Positions 51,401 through 59,260 of a stretch of 64,000 bases of DNA are shown here, piece by piece. Both the position numbers and the translations under genes were made by a program. Origin of the DNA: Opisthocomus hoazin (taxonomy: Eukaryota; Chordata; Aves; Opisthocomiformes; Opisthocomidae); the NCBI RefSeq assembly GCF_030867145.1, contig NC_134454.1:64586308-64650307 (forward strand), written 5' to 3'. Position 1 is the first letter of the stretch. Each line of letters starts with the position of its first letter. The notes under the pieces were generated by a model. It did not search any database. It saw only the letters and a program-made list of their open reading frames with translations, and had not been told where the DNA came from.

Positions 51401-52448
51401 GTATGGGAGCTATTTCAAACTGTTGCATTTTGTTATTATGCAGTCTTACCTACTTGCAGCTTTTCAAAGAGCCAAAGCCTGATTTTTATTTCTGCACAGA
51501 ACTATTTTCAAACTGGTGATAAAGGAAGGATTTGTGATAAAGTATTAACTCTTACTTTACTGTTTTCGTTAATTTTAAAACAAGGGAATTTATATAGGCA
51601 CACTGTGCCTTGGTGCTAATACATACATCAATCCGGGGAAGCAGGAAAATGCGTGGTGGTGCAGCTGGTTATACTGCTGCTCCCTCACTGGCATGTAGTA
51701 ATAGTCATAAAATAGGTAAAATCAGCCACAAAAGCCAACTGCTGAGAATGGACTGCACAGTCCAATACTTAAGATAAGAGCTCATTACTTGAGTTTGAAA
51801 GTCAAGAAAGATAATGTAATAAGTACTTTAATTGTGTTGGATTAATTGTAGCTATTTTGATTTTCCTGACTGCGAACAGGACACCAGTCTTTTTCAAAAA
51901 GTTTTACTACCTGCATGATAGGAGGTTAAGTGGTTCCAGAAATTGTAATTGTATAAACCAGTTTTGACCTGGTAATAGGGAAGATAAATACTGTTTTAGC
52001 CTCCAAATTTGAGCTACATACTTGTGGTATGGGACTATCACACTAATAGTATGCGGTTACTTTTTGGTCTGTAGGAAATATAAATGAAGACTGATAAAAT
52101 TTAATAAAAATAGTACTGAAGGTCTTTTCATTTACTGCAGTGAGTTCCCCGATGGATGAAGTGTTGGCTTCCTTGAAACGTGGCAGTTTTCACTTAAGAA
52201 AAGTTGAGCAGAGAAGTCTCCCTCCTTTTCCTGATGAAGATGATAGCAATAACATCTTGGCACAGATCAGGAAAGGCGTGAAACTGAAGAAAGTGCAGAA
52301 AGATGTTCTGAGAGAATCCTTTACAATTCTGCCTGATACTGACCCTCTGACAAGGAGCATCCATGAAGCATTGCGACGAATTAAGGAAGCATCACCTGAA
52401 TCAGAGGATGAAGAGGAGAGTTTGCCTTGCACAGACTGGGAAAATTAA
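6279..52448 (+). CDS. JMY: JMY, junction-mediating and regulatory protein (partial; exons 2-10)
   Basis: JMY is a WASP-family-type protein that nucleates actin through three tandem WH2 motifs and activates Arp2/3 through a C-terminal connector-acidic (CA) tail. In vertebrates it shuttles between cytoplasm and nucleus and was first described as a p300 cofactor in the p53 response. Nine exons (6279-6452, 23355-23505, 25679-25848, 33947-34112, 37932-38119, 45481-45567, 47944-48039, 49293-49833, 52141-52448) join into 1881 nt, giving 626 residues plus stop. All junctions are in phase and use GT-AG. Order: alpha-helical/coiled-coil linker (local residues 1 to about 350), polyproline run (449-462), WH2-a (496-514), WH2-b (529-546), WH2-c (561-576), CA tail ending in acidic residues and Trp624. 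The 626 residues match the C-terminal two thirds of mammalian JMY (about 985 residues) as I remember it. The start codon and N-terminal region are off the left edge. WHAMM is the nearest paralogue, but it has fewer WH2 motifs and a different linker. No frameshift or stop was seen. Confidence 0.96.
6744..7317 (+). mobile_element. Solo LTR of an avian endogenous retrovirus (ERVL-like)
   Basis: This element runs from TGTGCTGGTTTTGGCTGGGG to GGTTAAACCACGGCA, a TG...CA-bounded sequence I recognise as a very common LTR type in bird genomes. It has a TATATAAA box at 7016-7023 and an ATTAAA poly(A) signal at 7191-7196, in the order expected for U3, R and U5. It lies in the same orientation as JMY. 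No internal retroviral sequence flanks it, so it is a solo LTR left by recombination. A strict 5-bp target duplication is not evident at the TG/CA ends; AATAC occurs at 6735-6739 and 7320-7324, a few bases away from the ends on each side. Confidence 0.85.
7016..7023 (+). promoter_or_regulatory. TATA box of the solo LTR
   Basis: TATATAAA is followed by GGGGG about 170 bp upstream of the LTR poly(A) signal, the usual spacing for an LTR U3/R promoter. It points in the same direction as JMY. Activity is unknown. Confidence 0.55.
13200..13217 (+). repeat. T18 homopolymer
   Basis: Eighteen consecutive T, followed by GTTTTTAAAGG. Read from the minus strand it could be an old poly(A) tail, but the neighbouring sequence shows no recognisable retroposon, so it is scored as simple sequence. 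Confidence 0.85.
14518..14565. repeat. A-rich low-complexity tract
   Basis: This is an A-rich run with scattered C (units like AAAAACAAAC). It produces stop-free, Phe/Phe-Cys-rich minus-strand reading frames that are artefacts of composition. Confidence 0.85.
18661..18996 (-). mobile_element. ERVL-like LTR, 3'-end half (left of the CR1 insertion)
   Basis: On the + strand this begins TGTTGTGGTTTAAACC, the reverse complement of the end of the solo LTR at 6744-7317. It continues through the same U5/R segments to TGAGCACAATGCCATAT, where the match to the LTR stops and CR1 sequence begins. It is the same family as the LTR at 6744 but in the opposite orientation. The other half resumes at about 20852. 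Confidence 0.85.
19164..19898 (-). pseudogene. CR1 ORF2 remnant, 3' part (RT catalytic box to C-terminus)
   Basis: Two overlapping-register minus-strand frames cover this stretch. The first (19898 to 19698) carries FADDTKL and the conserved [12 protein letters not shown] segment. The second (19664 to 19164) carries [11 protein letters not shown] through RRATKMIRG to the C-terminus. A frameshift or stop between 19698 and 19664 separates them. Their family match to non-LTR retrotransposon reverse transcriptase is clear. It is decayed and not expected to be translated. Confidence 0.85.
20075..20761 (-). pseudogene. CR1 ORF2 remnant, upstream RT region
   Basis: The minus-strand frame at 20530-20075 has the early RT motifs ([33 protein letters not shown]). 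A second frame at 20761-20552 covers the region just upstream ([19 protein letters not shown]). The usual Asp in the first catalytic motif (KAFD) reads Asn (KAFN). The two frames are offset, showing decay. The plus-strand open frame of 189 codons across the same bases is an antisense shadow. Confidence 0.85.
20852..21035 (-). mobile_element. ERVL-like LTR, 5'-end half (right of the CR1 insertion)
   Basis: From GCCCCCTGGCTACTCAGG the sequence again follows the reverse complement of the solo LTR at 6744 (GAGAAGCAGAAAAGG, then CAGCAATAAC) and ends CCAGCCAAAACAAGCACA, the complement of the LTR start. About 70 bp present in the 6744 copy (roughly 6932-7003 there, just upstream of the TATA box) are absent between the two halves. 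Confidence 0.85.
23355..23505 (+). CDS. JMY: JMY exon 3
   Basis: This exon has 151 nt (50 codons plus 1 nt). The acceptor is TTATTTTCAG before 23355 and the donor is AAAG|GTAGTT. It encodes local residues 59-108, starting [10 protein letters not shown] and ending EITAKTQK. The last base, G, joins CT of the next exon to make an Ala codon. It continues the helical linker and follows the longest intron in the window (16.9 kb). Confidence 0.95.
23506..25678 (+). other. JMY: JMY intron 3 (2.2 kb)
   Basis: AT-rich intron with a GT donor and a CTTCTGTAG acceptor. I see no repeat family, RNA gene or extra exon in it. Confidence 0.85.
25679..25848 (+). CDS. JMY: JMY exon 4
   Basis: This exon has 170 nt. 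The acceptor is CCCTTCTGTAG and the donor is GAG|GTAATT. With the G from exon 3 it encodes local residues 109-165, starting [10 protein letters not shown] and ending KHALKEE. It is rich in Lys, Glu, Ala and Gln with heptad-like spacing of hydrophobic residues, consistent with the start of the central coiled coil. Phase 0 at the 3' end. Confidence 0.96.
25849..33946 (+). other. JMY: JMY intron 4 (8.1 kb)
   Basis: AT-rich intron with a C13 run (29216-29228) and a T-rich tract (about 27318-27356). Open frames of 100-175 codons occur on both strands (27682-27155 -, 28680-29066 +, 30584-30243 -). They have low-complexity or AT-driven composition, no recognised domain and no splice context, so they are not called as genes. 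No recognisable transposon. Confidence 0.8.
29216..29228 (+). repeat. C13 homopolymer
   Basis: Thirteen consecutive C flanked by AT-rich sequence. Simple-sequence run whose length is prone to sequencing error. Confidence 0.9.
33947..34112 (+). CDS. JMY: JMY exon 5
   Basis: This exon has 166 nt (55 codons plus 1 nt). The acceptor is a strong pyrimidine tract ending CCATTCAG and the donor is TCAG|GTGCTT. It encodes local residues 166-220, starting [10 protein letters not shown]. The leading ATG is internal to the protein and is not the translation start. Leucine- and glutamate-rich helix (for example [15 protein letters not shown]) continues the coiled coil. The final G pairs with AG of the next exon to give Glu. 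Confidence 0.95.
34113..37931 (+). other. JMY: JMY intron 5 (3.8 kb)
   Basis: AT-rich intron with T/G-rich simple sequence at about 36705-36750 and an A/C-rich stretch at about 35215-35290. No exon or recognised element seen. Confidence 0.85.
37932..38119 (+). CDS. JMY: JMY exon 6
   Basis: This exon has 188 nt. The acceptor is TTTTTAAAACAG, a weaker pyrimidine tract than its neighbours. The donor is AAG|GTATTA. With the preceding G it encodes local residues 221-283, starting [10 protein letters not shown] and ending AYLRNKK. It includes a clear amphipathic coiled-coil stretch ([19 protein letters not shown]). Phase 0 at the 3' end. Confidence 0.95.
41602..42836 (+). mobile_element. CR1 LINE, 5'-truncated, sense to JMY
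   Basis: About 1.2 kb of CR1, starting inside the reverse transcriptase ([11 protein letters not shown]) and running to the 3' terminus (GATGATCTTAGAATTC..CCAACC..CCATGATTC). It is the same orientation as JMY and sits in intron 6. It contains RT motifs [14 protein letters not shown] and [10 protein letters not shown], then a frameshift near 41935. The catalytic box region reads SAGD rather than FADD. A deletion of roughly 36 bp relative to typical CR1 lies near 42318. It is inactive. Confidence 0.93.
41604..42426 (+). pseudogene. CR1 ORF2 reverse transcriptase remnant
   Basis: Two frames, 41604-42035 and 41989-42426, carry successive parts of non-LTR reverse transcriptase ([11 protein letters not shown] and GVPQGSVLG, then [11 protein letters not shown] and [13 protein letters not shown]). 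The switch between them marks at least one frameshift. In the register of the conserved box the first Asp of the catalytic pair is replaced by Gly. It is a remnant only, with no promoter of its own. Confidence 0.88.
45103..45163 (-). mobile_element. CR1 LINE 3'-end fragment (short)
   Basis: The sequence CACAGAATCACAGAGTGG, then GGTTGGAAGGGACCTCTG and CATCTAGTCCAACCC, is the reverse complement of a CR1 3' end. About 60 bp remain, 320 bp upstream of JMY exon 7. Confidence 0.85.
45481..45567 (+). CDS. JMY: JMY exon 7 (87 nt)
   Basis: This short exon has 87 nt, 29 codons, phase 0 at both ends. The acceptor is TAATGTCTCTACAG and the donor is CTA|GTAAGT, matching the consensus. It encodes local residues 284-312, starting [10 protein letters not shown] and ending HHTVQL. 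It is too short to stand out as an open frame and was placed by splice sites and by fit between exons 6 and 8. Skipping it would keep the frame and shorten the coiled coil by 29 residues. Confidence 0.93.
45568..47943 (+). other. JMY: JMY intron 7 (2.4 kb)
   Basis: AT-rich intron with a T tract at about 46362-46376. No repeat family, RNA gene or extra exon recognised. Confidence 0.85.
47944..48039 (+). CDS. JMY: JMY exon 8 (96 nt)
   Basis: This exon has 96 nt, 32 codons, phase 0 at both ends. The acceptor is ATATTTTCTCAG and the donor is CAG|GTAACT. It encodes local residues 313-344, starting [10 protein letters not shown] and ending RLRTFKQ. This is the charged C-terminal end of the coiled-coil region. 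Like exon 7, it could be skipped without breaking the frame. Confidence 0.94.
48040..49292 (+). other. JMY: JMY intron 8 (1.25 kb)
   Basis: The shortest intron in the window, AT-rich. The open frame at 48393-48590 has no recognised feature. Nothing else seen. Confidence 0.85.
49293..49833 (+). CDS. JMY: JMY exon 9: linker, polyproline run and first WH2 motif
   Basis: This exon has 541 nt (180 codons plus 1 nt). The acceptor is GCTCACTTTAG and the donor is GAGAG|GTAATG. It encodes local residues 345-524, starting [10 protein letters not shown]. Order: a basic patch (ARRK), a long Ser/Thr/Glu/Gln-rich and probably disordered segment, a 14-residue Pro/Leu run (449-462, 49605-49646) of the kind that binds profilin, and WH2-a ([18 protein letters not shown], 49746-49802). 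It ends in QRRR. The open frame continues into the intron as far as 49940 and would stop there if the intron were retained. As I remember them, mammalian JMY polyproline tracts are longer. Confidence 0.95.
49605..49646 (+). other. JMY: Polyproline run in JMY exon 9
   Basis: Fourteen codons encode [14 protein letters not shown] (local residues 449-462). Runs of this kind recruit profilin-actin in WASP-family proteins. It lies about 34 residues before WH2-a. The codons are mixed (CCT, CCC, CCA, CCG), so it is not a simple trinucleotide expansion. Confidence 0.9.
49834..52140 (+). other. JMY: JMY intron 9 (2.3 kb)
   Basis: AT-rich intron. The exon 9 frame stays open for about 35 codons past the donor and stops at 49938-49940. 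No transposon or RNA gene recognised. It ends in TTTACTGCAG. Confidence 0.85.
52141..52448 (+). CDS. JMY: JMY exon 10: WH2-b, WH2-c and connector-acidic tail, stop codon
   Basis: This exon carries 308 coding nt. The acceptor is CATTTACTGCAG. The split Val codon (G from exon 9 plus TG) opens the exon and TAA at 52446-52448 ends it. It encodes local residues 525-626: WH2-b [18 protein letters not shown] (52152-52205), WH2-c [15 protein letters not shown] (within 52248-52295), then a connector helix (SIHEALRRI) and an acidic tail (SEDEEE) ending TDWEN. WH2 motifs bind actin monomers; the CA tail with its Trp binds Arp2/3. Basic residues in the WH2 region also act in nuclear import in the known protein. 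All hallmark Leu and Lys positions are intact, so the actin-nucleating end looks functional. Confidence 0.97.
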
Positions 52449-54682
52449 CCTGTAATTAACCTACATTTAAAAAAAAATAATTTCTTCAACAGTTTTTGTA
52501 TAACAGTAGCGGCTACGCCTCAGGTTGTGCATTCTGGGAGACTTAGCATGAATGTGACTAAATGTCTGATGTCCAGCGTGGTAAAGCATGCACATAGGAA
52601 TTTAGTGTCACTGACTTTTTAAAAGAATTTCAGGTTTATAGTAAGGAAAACTTTTTTTAGGCACATCTTACCCTTTTATTGTTTGAATACTTTTGCTGAA
52701 TCTTGACAGGACTGCTCCTATAAAAAGCTCTATTTTATTTAGTAAATTTGAAGGGACTGTTTGCAGGTTACCAAAAAGCTTTGAAAAGCTTTTAAGTAAC
52801 AAAACAGCACAATCACTCTTAGATGCACCTTGTACTTACTTTGTAATTACTTCTGACCTTGTAAAAATTTATCACTTCAGACTGAATAGCTCCAAGTGAA
52901 GGACAATTAGATTTGACTGCTGAACACATGGAAATCTCATTGGTTACCCTGTGTGACTGACTCTTTGATAGTTTGCTTTCAATCTGTAAACTCTCTGACT
53001 TAATTGAATTTTCAGACTATAATCAGTAGATATACAAATATGATTTATACTTCTGCTACTCATATGAATCCCATGAATTTGCATTATACTAAGCTACAGT
53101 GCCTGAAAGTACAGATTATTAGACTTCAGCAGATGAAGTTAAAGAAACCAGAAATTGGCAAGAGATTAGTTTTCAAAATCATGGCTGCATCAGTAGCACA
53201 AAGATTTTTGATTACAACAGCATAAGGCACTGTTCTTCTGTGGTGGTTCTTTTCTGCTGCTGGCACGTGGATGAACTTAAATGTCAATGATAGTTCCCAT
53301 TAAACTTAAAATTTGGAGAAAAGAGAGTTGTGACAATCTATAAAGAACGTCAAAAATCTGTTGAGAAATCAAAGGCTATTTCAAGAGTATGGAAGATAAA
53401 TATTTATAATCCTTGCAACACAGCTAGCAGTAGGAAAAGGACAACCTTTTTGGATGACAATCAGGCATTTCTACCCTAGTTAGTTATTATAGCTGAAGAG
53501 TGACTATTGATAAAGTGCTACAGCTGTTTAAAAAGTGATGGTGATTTAGCACCTCATCTGCTGAATGTTGTTGTGATTATGAAATATTATGTCTCAAACT
53601 GTTCCATTGGTATGCTATTTTCAAATAATAGTATTTAAAAATTCTGAAAAGGAAAATAAATATTTCCTCATGAACTAGCCATTGGGCACACTAGTGACTT
53701 AATCCTGTTTAATTACAGCATGCTCCTTCTATTCTATGCCAAATACACTGCTACTTTTGGAGTTGAAAATCCAGGAGTGGAGGTGTACTTAACTCTTGCT
53801 GAAACTCAAAGTGAAAATAATTTTGCTCAGATGTAACTTTTTTCTATACTTGCATAGTGAAAGCTCCCACTACCACAGCCCTTTAGAAATGAAGTGGCAC
53901 CTGTAAGAAAAGACATGCCTGGGAATCGACTTGGCTTTCTCAGTGCAATTATTCTCTTTTCATTTCCTAGATAACTGAGCAAATTTAAAATTTGTTATTT
54001 AACTTTACTATTTTAGTAAATCTGACTTATTCTTTGGGTTCTTGTTTGCATTTTCTAGCAAGAATACTCTTTAATACTATGGGTCCCTTTAAAATATGAA
54101 AAAAAAAAAAAAGGAAGGAAGGAATTTTCCAAGAGTGACTTTGAATTTTTTTAGTCTAGTTGGTGGACCCCTAAACATTTTCCATTGAAAGTGTATCCTC
54201 TTAGAAGTCTTATTGCCATACAATATAAGTACACATTTTCCTCTGCAGCCCCATAGAAGCAGTTCAGAGTGCAGGTTCAAAATCACTGCCATGCAGTACC
54301 GTTAGTGCACTGTTGTCTCCTTTTTGGCAGTCTACGGTTAGGGCATCTTCCTCTTTTAAGGATGCACTCCTGTCAAATGCTGAGCTCCCATGACATCACT
54401 TGGACCTAAATCAGGATGCAGTGTCAGATTTCTGACTGTGTGCTCCTTGGAGTTTCTCACACATCTGGGAACTGCTTTCTCTTATCAATGTTGTATTTTA
54501 TTATGAAAACAGGACTGTTTTCATAAGATGAAACTATTTAACAGATAGTTCACATTTGATTGGAAAATGGCTGTTCAAAATAGCTAACAGCTCAGAAAGG
54601 AAAAATGGGCCCCTGCTATGGAAGTGTGTGGAATCATCTGGGAGAACAGAGATTGAGACGAAGCCTTTGTGAAATGCAGCTG

Positions 54683-54688
54683 AATAAA
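54683..54688 (+). terminator. Candidate proximal poly(A) signal (JMY)
   Basis: AATAAA is followed about 20-30 bp downstream by a GTGTGCTTTCTTG stretch, resembling a GU/U-rich downstream element. It would give a 3' UTR of about 2.25 kb. Confidence 0.4.
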
Positions 54689-55821
54689 TACTTTTCACAT
54701 AGATGAGTGTGCTTTCTTGAACAGATAGATTTTACTCTTGTGTAATAAATTCTGGGTAACCAGTCTAATGAAAGGCTGTTGTAGAAATCGTAGAATAGTA
54801 TTTTTTACTATAAGGTCATCCATTTAATACCATGCTTTAAGACCAACCTACTGATTTTTAGCTGTAAGATCTGGTACAGAGATTTTAGGTTGAACTTAAT
54901 ACATGTACATCCTTACAGGCTAAATGTAATGCAATTATTTGTCTTAGAAATGAAGGTTAAATCTGATATAATGCTGGATGTTTACCAAGTGCCAAAAAGT
55001 GTCTCAGTGTATGTGCAAGGAGTATTAACAGTGCCCATTGAAGTGGTTTCATTAATTATTCAAATTTGAAGACACACTAATAGTAACTAATTCTTCAGGA
55101 GATCCTAGTCATCTCTTGTATTACCTGCTTTGAGTTAACTTCTACTTAAAGTTATGACTTTTAAGAGCAGTTCCTTTCTTACAGACATTACAAACCACAT
55201 ACAAAAATTTTGAGGCATTCGATGTATTGGAAGTATAGCTGAATAAGCAGTATAAAGATGAGTAGCTTCTGTGTGAGAAATCAGAATATTGCTGGTTATC
55301 AAAAGTGTCCAAAGCCTGCCTCCGTGTGTGTGTACATAATGGTACACATAAAGCACTATAGTACATTAAGAGTACTGTAAGTAACATGAAACCTGAGTTC
55401 TGGGGAGTGGCAGATGGACTAACGGATAAGAAGGGAGGTTTTGCTTCCCATAGTCTCCTAATCCAGTATTTGGGGCCTCTTCAAATCTGTGTTCACTGCA
55501 AATGATACCAGAAGGCAAAAAAACCATTCGTTATACTCTGTGTGTCCTGGCTCCAGACTTAGTTTGTCCTTAACTTGGGATCAAAAAGAATCACAACTTT
55601 GGAAGATGCTAATCAGTATTGCATGTTGGAATTGCCTAATACGTTAATCAGAGAGTATTTGTACAGCCGTTTAGCTTTTCAGATGTTCCTTTTTCTTTTT
55701 TTCCCAAACAGGTGATTCACAGCCACTGATGTGAGAAAAGAAACCCCAGTTGAAGATTGCTTTTCCTCTTCATTTCTGAAAATTCAGAGCCAGCAGTTAT
55801 GACCGTCAGTTCCACAGGAGG

Positions 55822-55857
55822 CTTTCTTTGGCAAAGAAATAGTCTTTCTTTGGCAAA
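55822..55857. repeat. Short direct duplication (14 bp, two copies)
   Basis: CTTTCTTTGGCAAA occurs at 55822-55835 and again at 55844-55857 within the presumed JMY 3' UTR. Confidence 0.85.
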
Positions 55858-56812
55858 TGATTCAGTATATGGAAAAAATGGCCTGAAATGTTAATTTTTG
55901 GGTCACTTTTTTCTTTAATTTGTTCAGGAAATTCTGGTTTGGGCAGAAATCTAAGTTGTTTAGACATGCATTTTATATAATCAAGAATGCCCGATTCTTA
56001 AGCATTTTTTATATTTGCGTTAGTAATGTGTGGCCAGTTAAGTGAGGGGGGCATTTTGAGTTGGGACACTACTTGCTGTTAGAGTAACTTTGGGATTCAG
56101 CCAAGGCATCACACCAGCTATAAAACATCCCCTTCACTGCACTGAATATATCATCTGCTTGAAAATCCAACTGAATAGCTCCTTGCAAAGAAGCTTGCTG
56201 TGTAGCAGCATGATATTCCAGAATGAGCAGAGTTCCTAGTTGCGTTGCAGTAGCTGAAATTCAGTAACGTGCAACCAGGACTTTTTTCTTCTTAGTCTGA
56301 AGAAGTATATGTCAGTATGAAAGAAAGTAACAAGTGACCACAGCACAATGAGAAATAAGAGTTGAATCCAGTACATATTCAAGAATGTGTTTTTCCAACA
56401 TGGTACATTTAGCAAATGTACTGCAGCACCTTTTTAGAAGGTCATATGTAGTCTGACGCATTTTTAAAGTAGACATTTTCATGCTTTTTTGAAGTAATAT
56501 TTAGCTATGCTGAACCAAGTTAGTTATACTTTTATCATTTGTTATAAGAAGCAGTATTTTGTAATTTCATACTTAAAATTATTTTTTTCTTTTGGTTTAA
56601 AATGGCTTTTGATTAAGCAGCCTTCTTTAAAAAAGATTGAAGGACTTAAACATACAGATAATTCACTTGTGAAAATCATGCTTTTCTTGCTGGTTTTCAT
56701 TATTCCCTTCAGTGGCTGCAGAAGTGTTTGTATTTCATACCTAAAAGCCTCCTGGCGTAAAAAAAAAGTTCCCTTTTGATCCTGACTGTTTTGTTGTTGG
56801 TTTTTTTGTTTG

Positions 56813-56829
56813 TTTTTTTTTTTTTTTTT
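56813..56829 (+). repeat. T17 homopolymer
   Basis: Seventeen T end a longer T/G-rich tract (about 56788-56829). Simple sequence within the presumed 3' UTR. Confidence 0.85.
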
Positions 56830-57795
56830 CAAAGGAGAGTTACAACCCGCTCTGCGGGAAATACTTAGAAGTAATCCTAAACTTCATGACTAATGGCTGC
56901 AGGCAGCTACTCTTATGATACCACAGTACTAAGAGGTACGTCAGTACAGAGATACAAGTAGCTTTGTTACCATCTAGAAACTCCATGTGATATTAAAGTC
57001 AGCCTGTTACAATTCTAAGAAAACTGAATTTTCACTAGCATTTTATTTTTACTTGCATGACATACACTGTGTTTGAGAAATATGGAGTCCCTATCTTTTA
57101 TGTAGTGTGGTCCATTCACTGTTCTTGTGACTGACAAACTGCTATGCAGATTTGTTGTGGGGGATTTTTCTGTGGTTTTTTTTTTTTAAGTGGACTTATG
57201 CATTGCTGCTGTCATGTAATGGAGCATGTACTGTGTTAATGTTTGTAACAGGAGATTTCACGTCTTGTCATTTACTTACATAAAGAGGAACAGGAGAACT
57301 TACCTTAGCAGTAGGCTATGGAACCTAAAGGAACCTCAGCTCTTGGACCTTTTGTTTGTTTTGCTGTGGCTGTCCTGAGCTTAGAACTCTGTCAAACATC
57401 TCGAAAGGATGTCACTTTACCCTTGCTTTCAACAGGCATTTTCTTAACCTTGTTGCCTTATGTATAAAGCTAGTGAATATTCATTTTCAAAGCACCTGTG
57501 AGGAGCGTTACTGTAGAATTGTGTCAGTTCAGCTGTGTTAGTCATCAGGTCGCTATTTTTCTTCCTACTGGCTTTCCAAGGACCTAAAACTACACAGGTT
57601 TTTTTTTTTCTTAAACTGCTTCTCTGAACCCAGAGTCACATGACGTGATTGCAGTCACATCTAATACTGTGTTCATGTAGCAATAACAGCAATTTCAAAG
57701 TTAATCATTTGACATTGCCTATACTGTAAGCTGTGGTGTATTTTTGCTCTACACTTGTCTGTACTTCCAGTCACACCACACTTTAAAACCAAGGT

Positions 57796-57801
57796 AATAA
57801 A
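57796..57801 (+). terminator. Candidate poly(A) signal (JMY)
   Basis: AATAAA is followed closely by TTTTTGGCTGTGGC. The downstream element is near, and usage is uncertain. Confidence 0.3.
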
Positions 57802-58551
57802 ATGAATTTTTGGCTGTGGCACAAAGCAGAACTGTGATGCAGAATTCAGATTGTACAGTTAATCTGAAATTTAGTGCTAAATTAACAGTGGTGATTCGAG
57901 CCACTTATGTCCATTTTTTCCAGTTTTCCAGTCCGCAGCTCTATTCCTTAGCGTATGCATATGGGACACTAGCAAAATTCCAAGCTGAAGAAAAATAGTG
58001 TGCTTTTAAAGTATAGGTGCAGTGGTCCCCTTGCAGAACATTTGTGTTTACTGTTTACCACTGATTTATCTAAATAGCTTTATGCTGTACTGTACTACAG
58101 TTTTCAGATTTGTTTGTCACATGATCCGTCATCTTTGCCTTGAAAAATGTGTGTGTGATGGAGAAAAAATACTGTCCTTAATCTGTTTTATATTTAGCTG
58201 AAATCTTAGATTCCTGTAATACTTTAGTTTATAGAAATGGACTTCTCATATGAACATGTATTTTATGCGCACAGAAAAAGTAATTGTTATGCTGAGCATA
58301 GCAGTTCAAAACTGCCATCTTCAATGTGGAAAGTAAATAGGGTTTTTTCCACATACTGCTACAAAAAAAGCCTCCATGAGTCACTAGGTGTCACAATTTC
58401 ACATAATTCTTCACTTCGATAAAAAAAATCTGTAATGCATAAAACTTGCCATCCTCTGTAATGTGAAATTTTGCAGTGAGATGGCTACAGCAGCAAATGA
58501 GGAAAGTTTAAGTACATTCACAAGAAACTTGAGGAAATTATTAAATAATTT

Positions 58552-58585
58552 CTGCTTTGAGATCAATCCTGCTTTGAGATCAGTT
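58552..58585. repeat. Short direct duplication (about 14 bp, two copies)
   Basis: CTGCTTTGAGATCA occurs twice, separated by ATC, in the presumed JMY 3' UTR. Probably a replication slip. Confidence 0.8.
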
Positions 58586-59234
58586 CCTCCACAACTGAGA
58601 AAAGCTATAATAATTGTGTTGGTCCTTGAGAAATTTTAGCAAGCAACACTACAAAAAACCATATAAACATATGCAAGGAAAGAAAGCCTCCATGAAAAAA
58701 CCTTGATACCTATTATTGGTATTTTTGATTTGTGGCTGGACTTCATTGTTGTGGCTGTGTTGTTCTGTTACTGATCATTTATCTTAAGCAGTTTGTCAGC
58801 TCTCAGGCTTTTTCCATTTTTAGAAACTTCTTTCTTTGTTCAAAGTAAAAATGTTTTAGTGTAGTGTAGCTGATCCAGTGAGGTAGAGTTGGAATGCATA
58901 AAGTTTATTGTACAAATGCTTATGGTGAGGACTGAAAGAATCTTTTATGAGTGGGAACAAGAAACAAAATACTCAATTTCTGTTAAAATAACCGAAACAA
59001 TAGTGTTTTGATGGAATTTGCATCAACATGAATTTCGTGCGCTCATTCACAGAGGTTCCAGATCCTTTACAAATGACCAATAGTCTTATTTTATTCACTT
59101 TGCTATGTTTTTGTATAAGTTACCTGTCTAGGGTAGATAAAGGCTTTTTTTTTTTCCTTAAACATCACTTATAAGTTGTTTGGGTTTTTTTTTTTCAAAA
59201 TCTGACAATGTGCTCCTACACCAGACACTTGTAA

Positions 59235-59240
59235 AATAAA
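59235..59240 (+). terminator. Candidate distal poly(A) signal (JMY)
   Basis: AATAAA is followed by TATGTATTATG and then GTTCTTTTGTGGCTG at 59261-59275, a good GU/U-rich downstream element at proper distance. It would give a 3' UTR near 6.8 kb. Best single candidate by local context, but unproven. Confidence 0.45.
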
Positions 59241-59260
59241 TTAGTATGATTATGTATTAT

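Larger units (their letters stand above)
52449..59260 (+). other. JMY: JMY 3' UTR (extent inferred)
   Basis: AT-rich non-coding sequence after the JMY stop with no further exon needed. Candidate poly(A) signals AATAAA occur at 53655, 54683, 57796 and 59235. Mammalian JMY is known for a 3' UTR of several kb, which favours a distal site. There are two small direct duplications (55822-55857, 58552-58585) and a T17 run (56813-56829). The end at 59260 is a guess based on the 59235 signal and its GT-rich downstream sequence. Confidence 0.5.
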
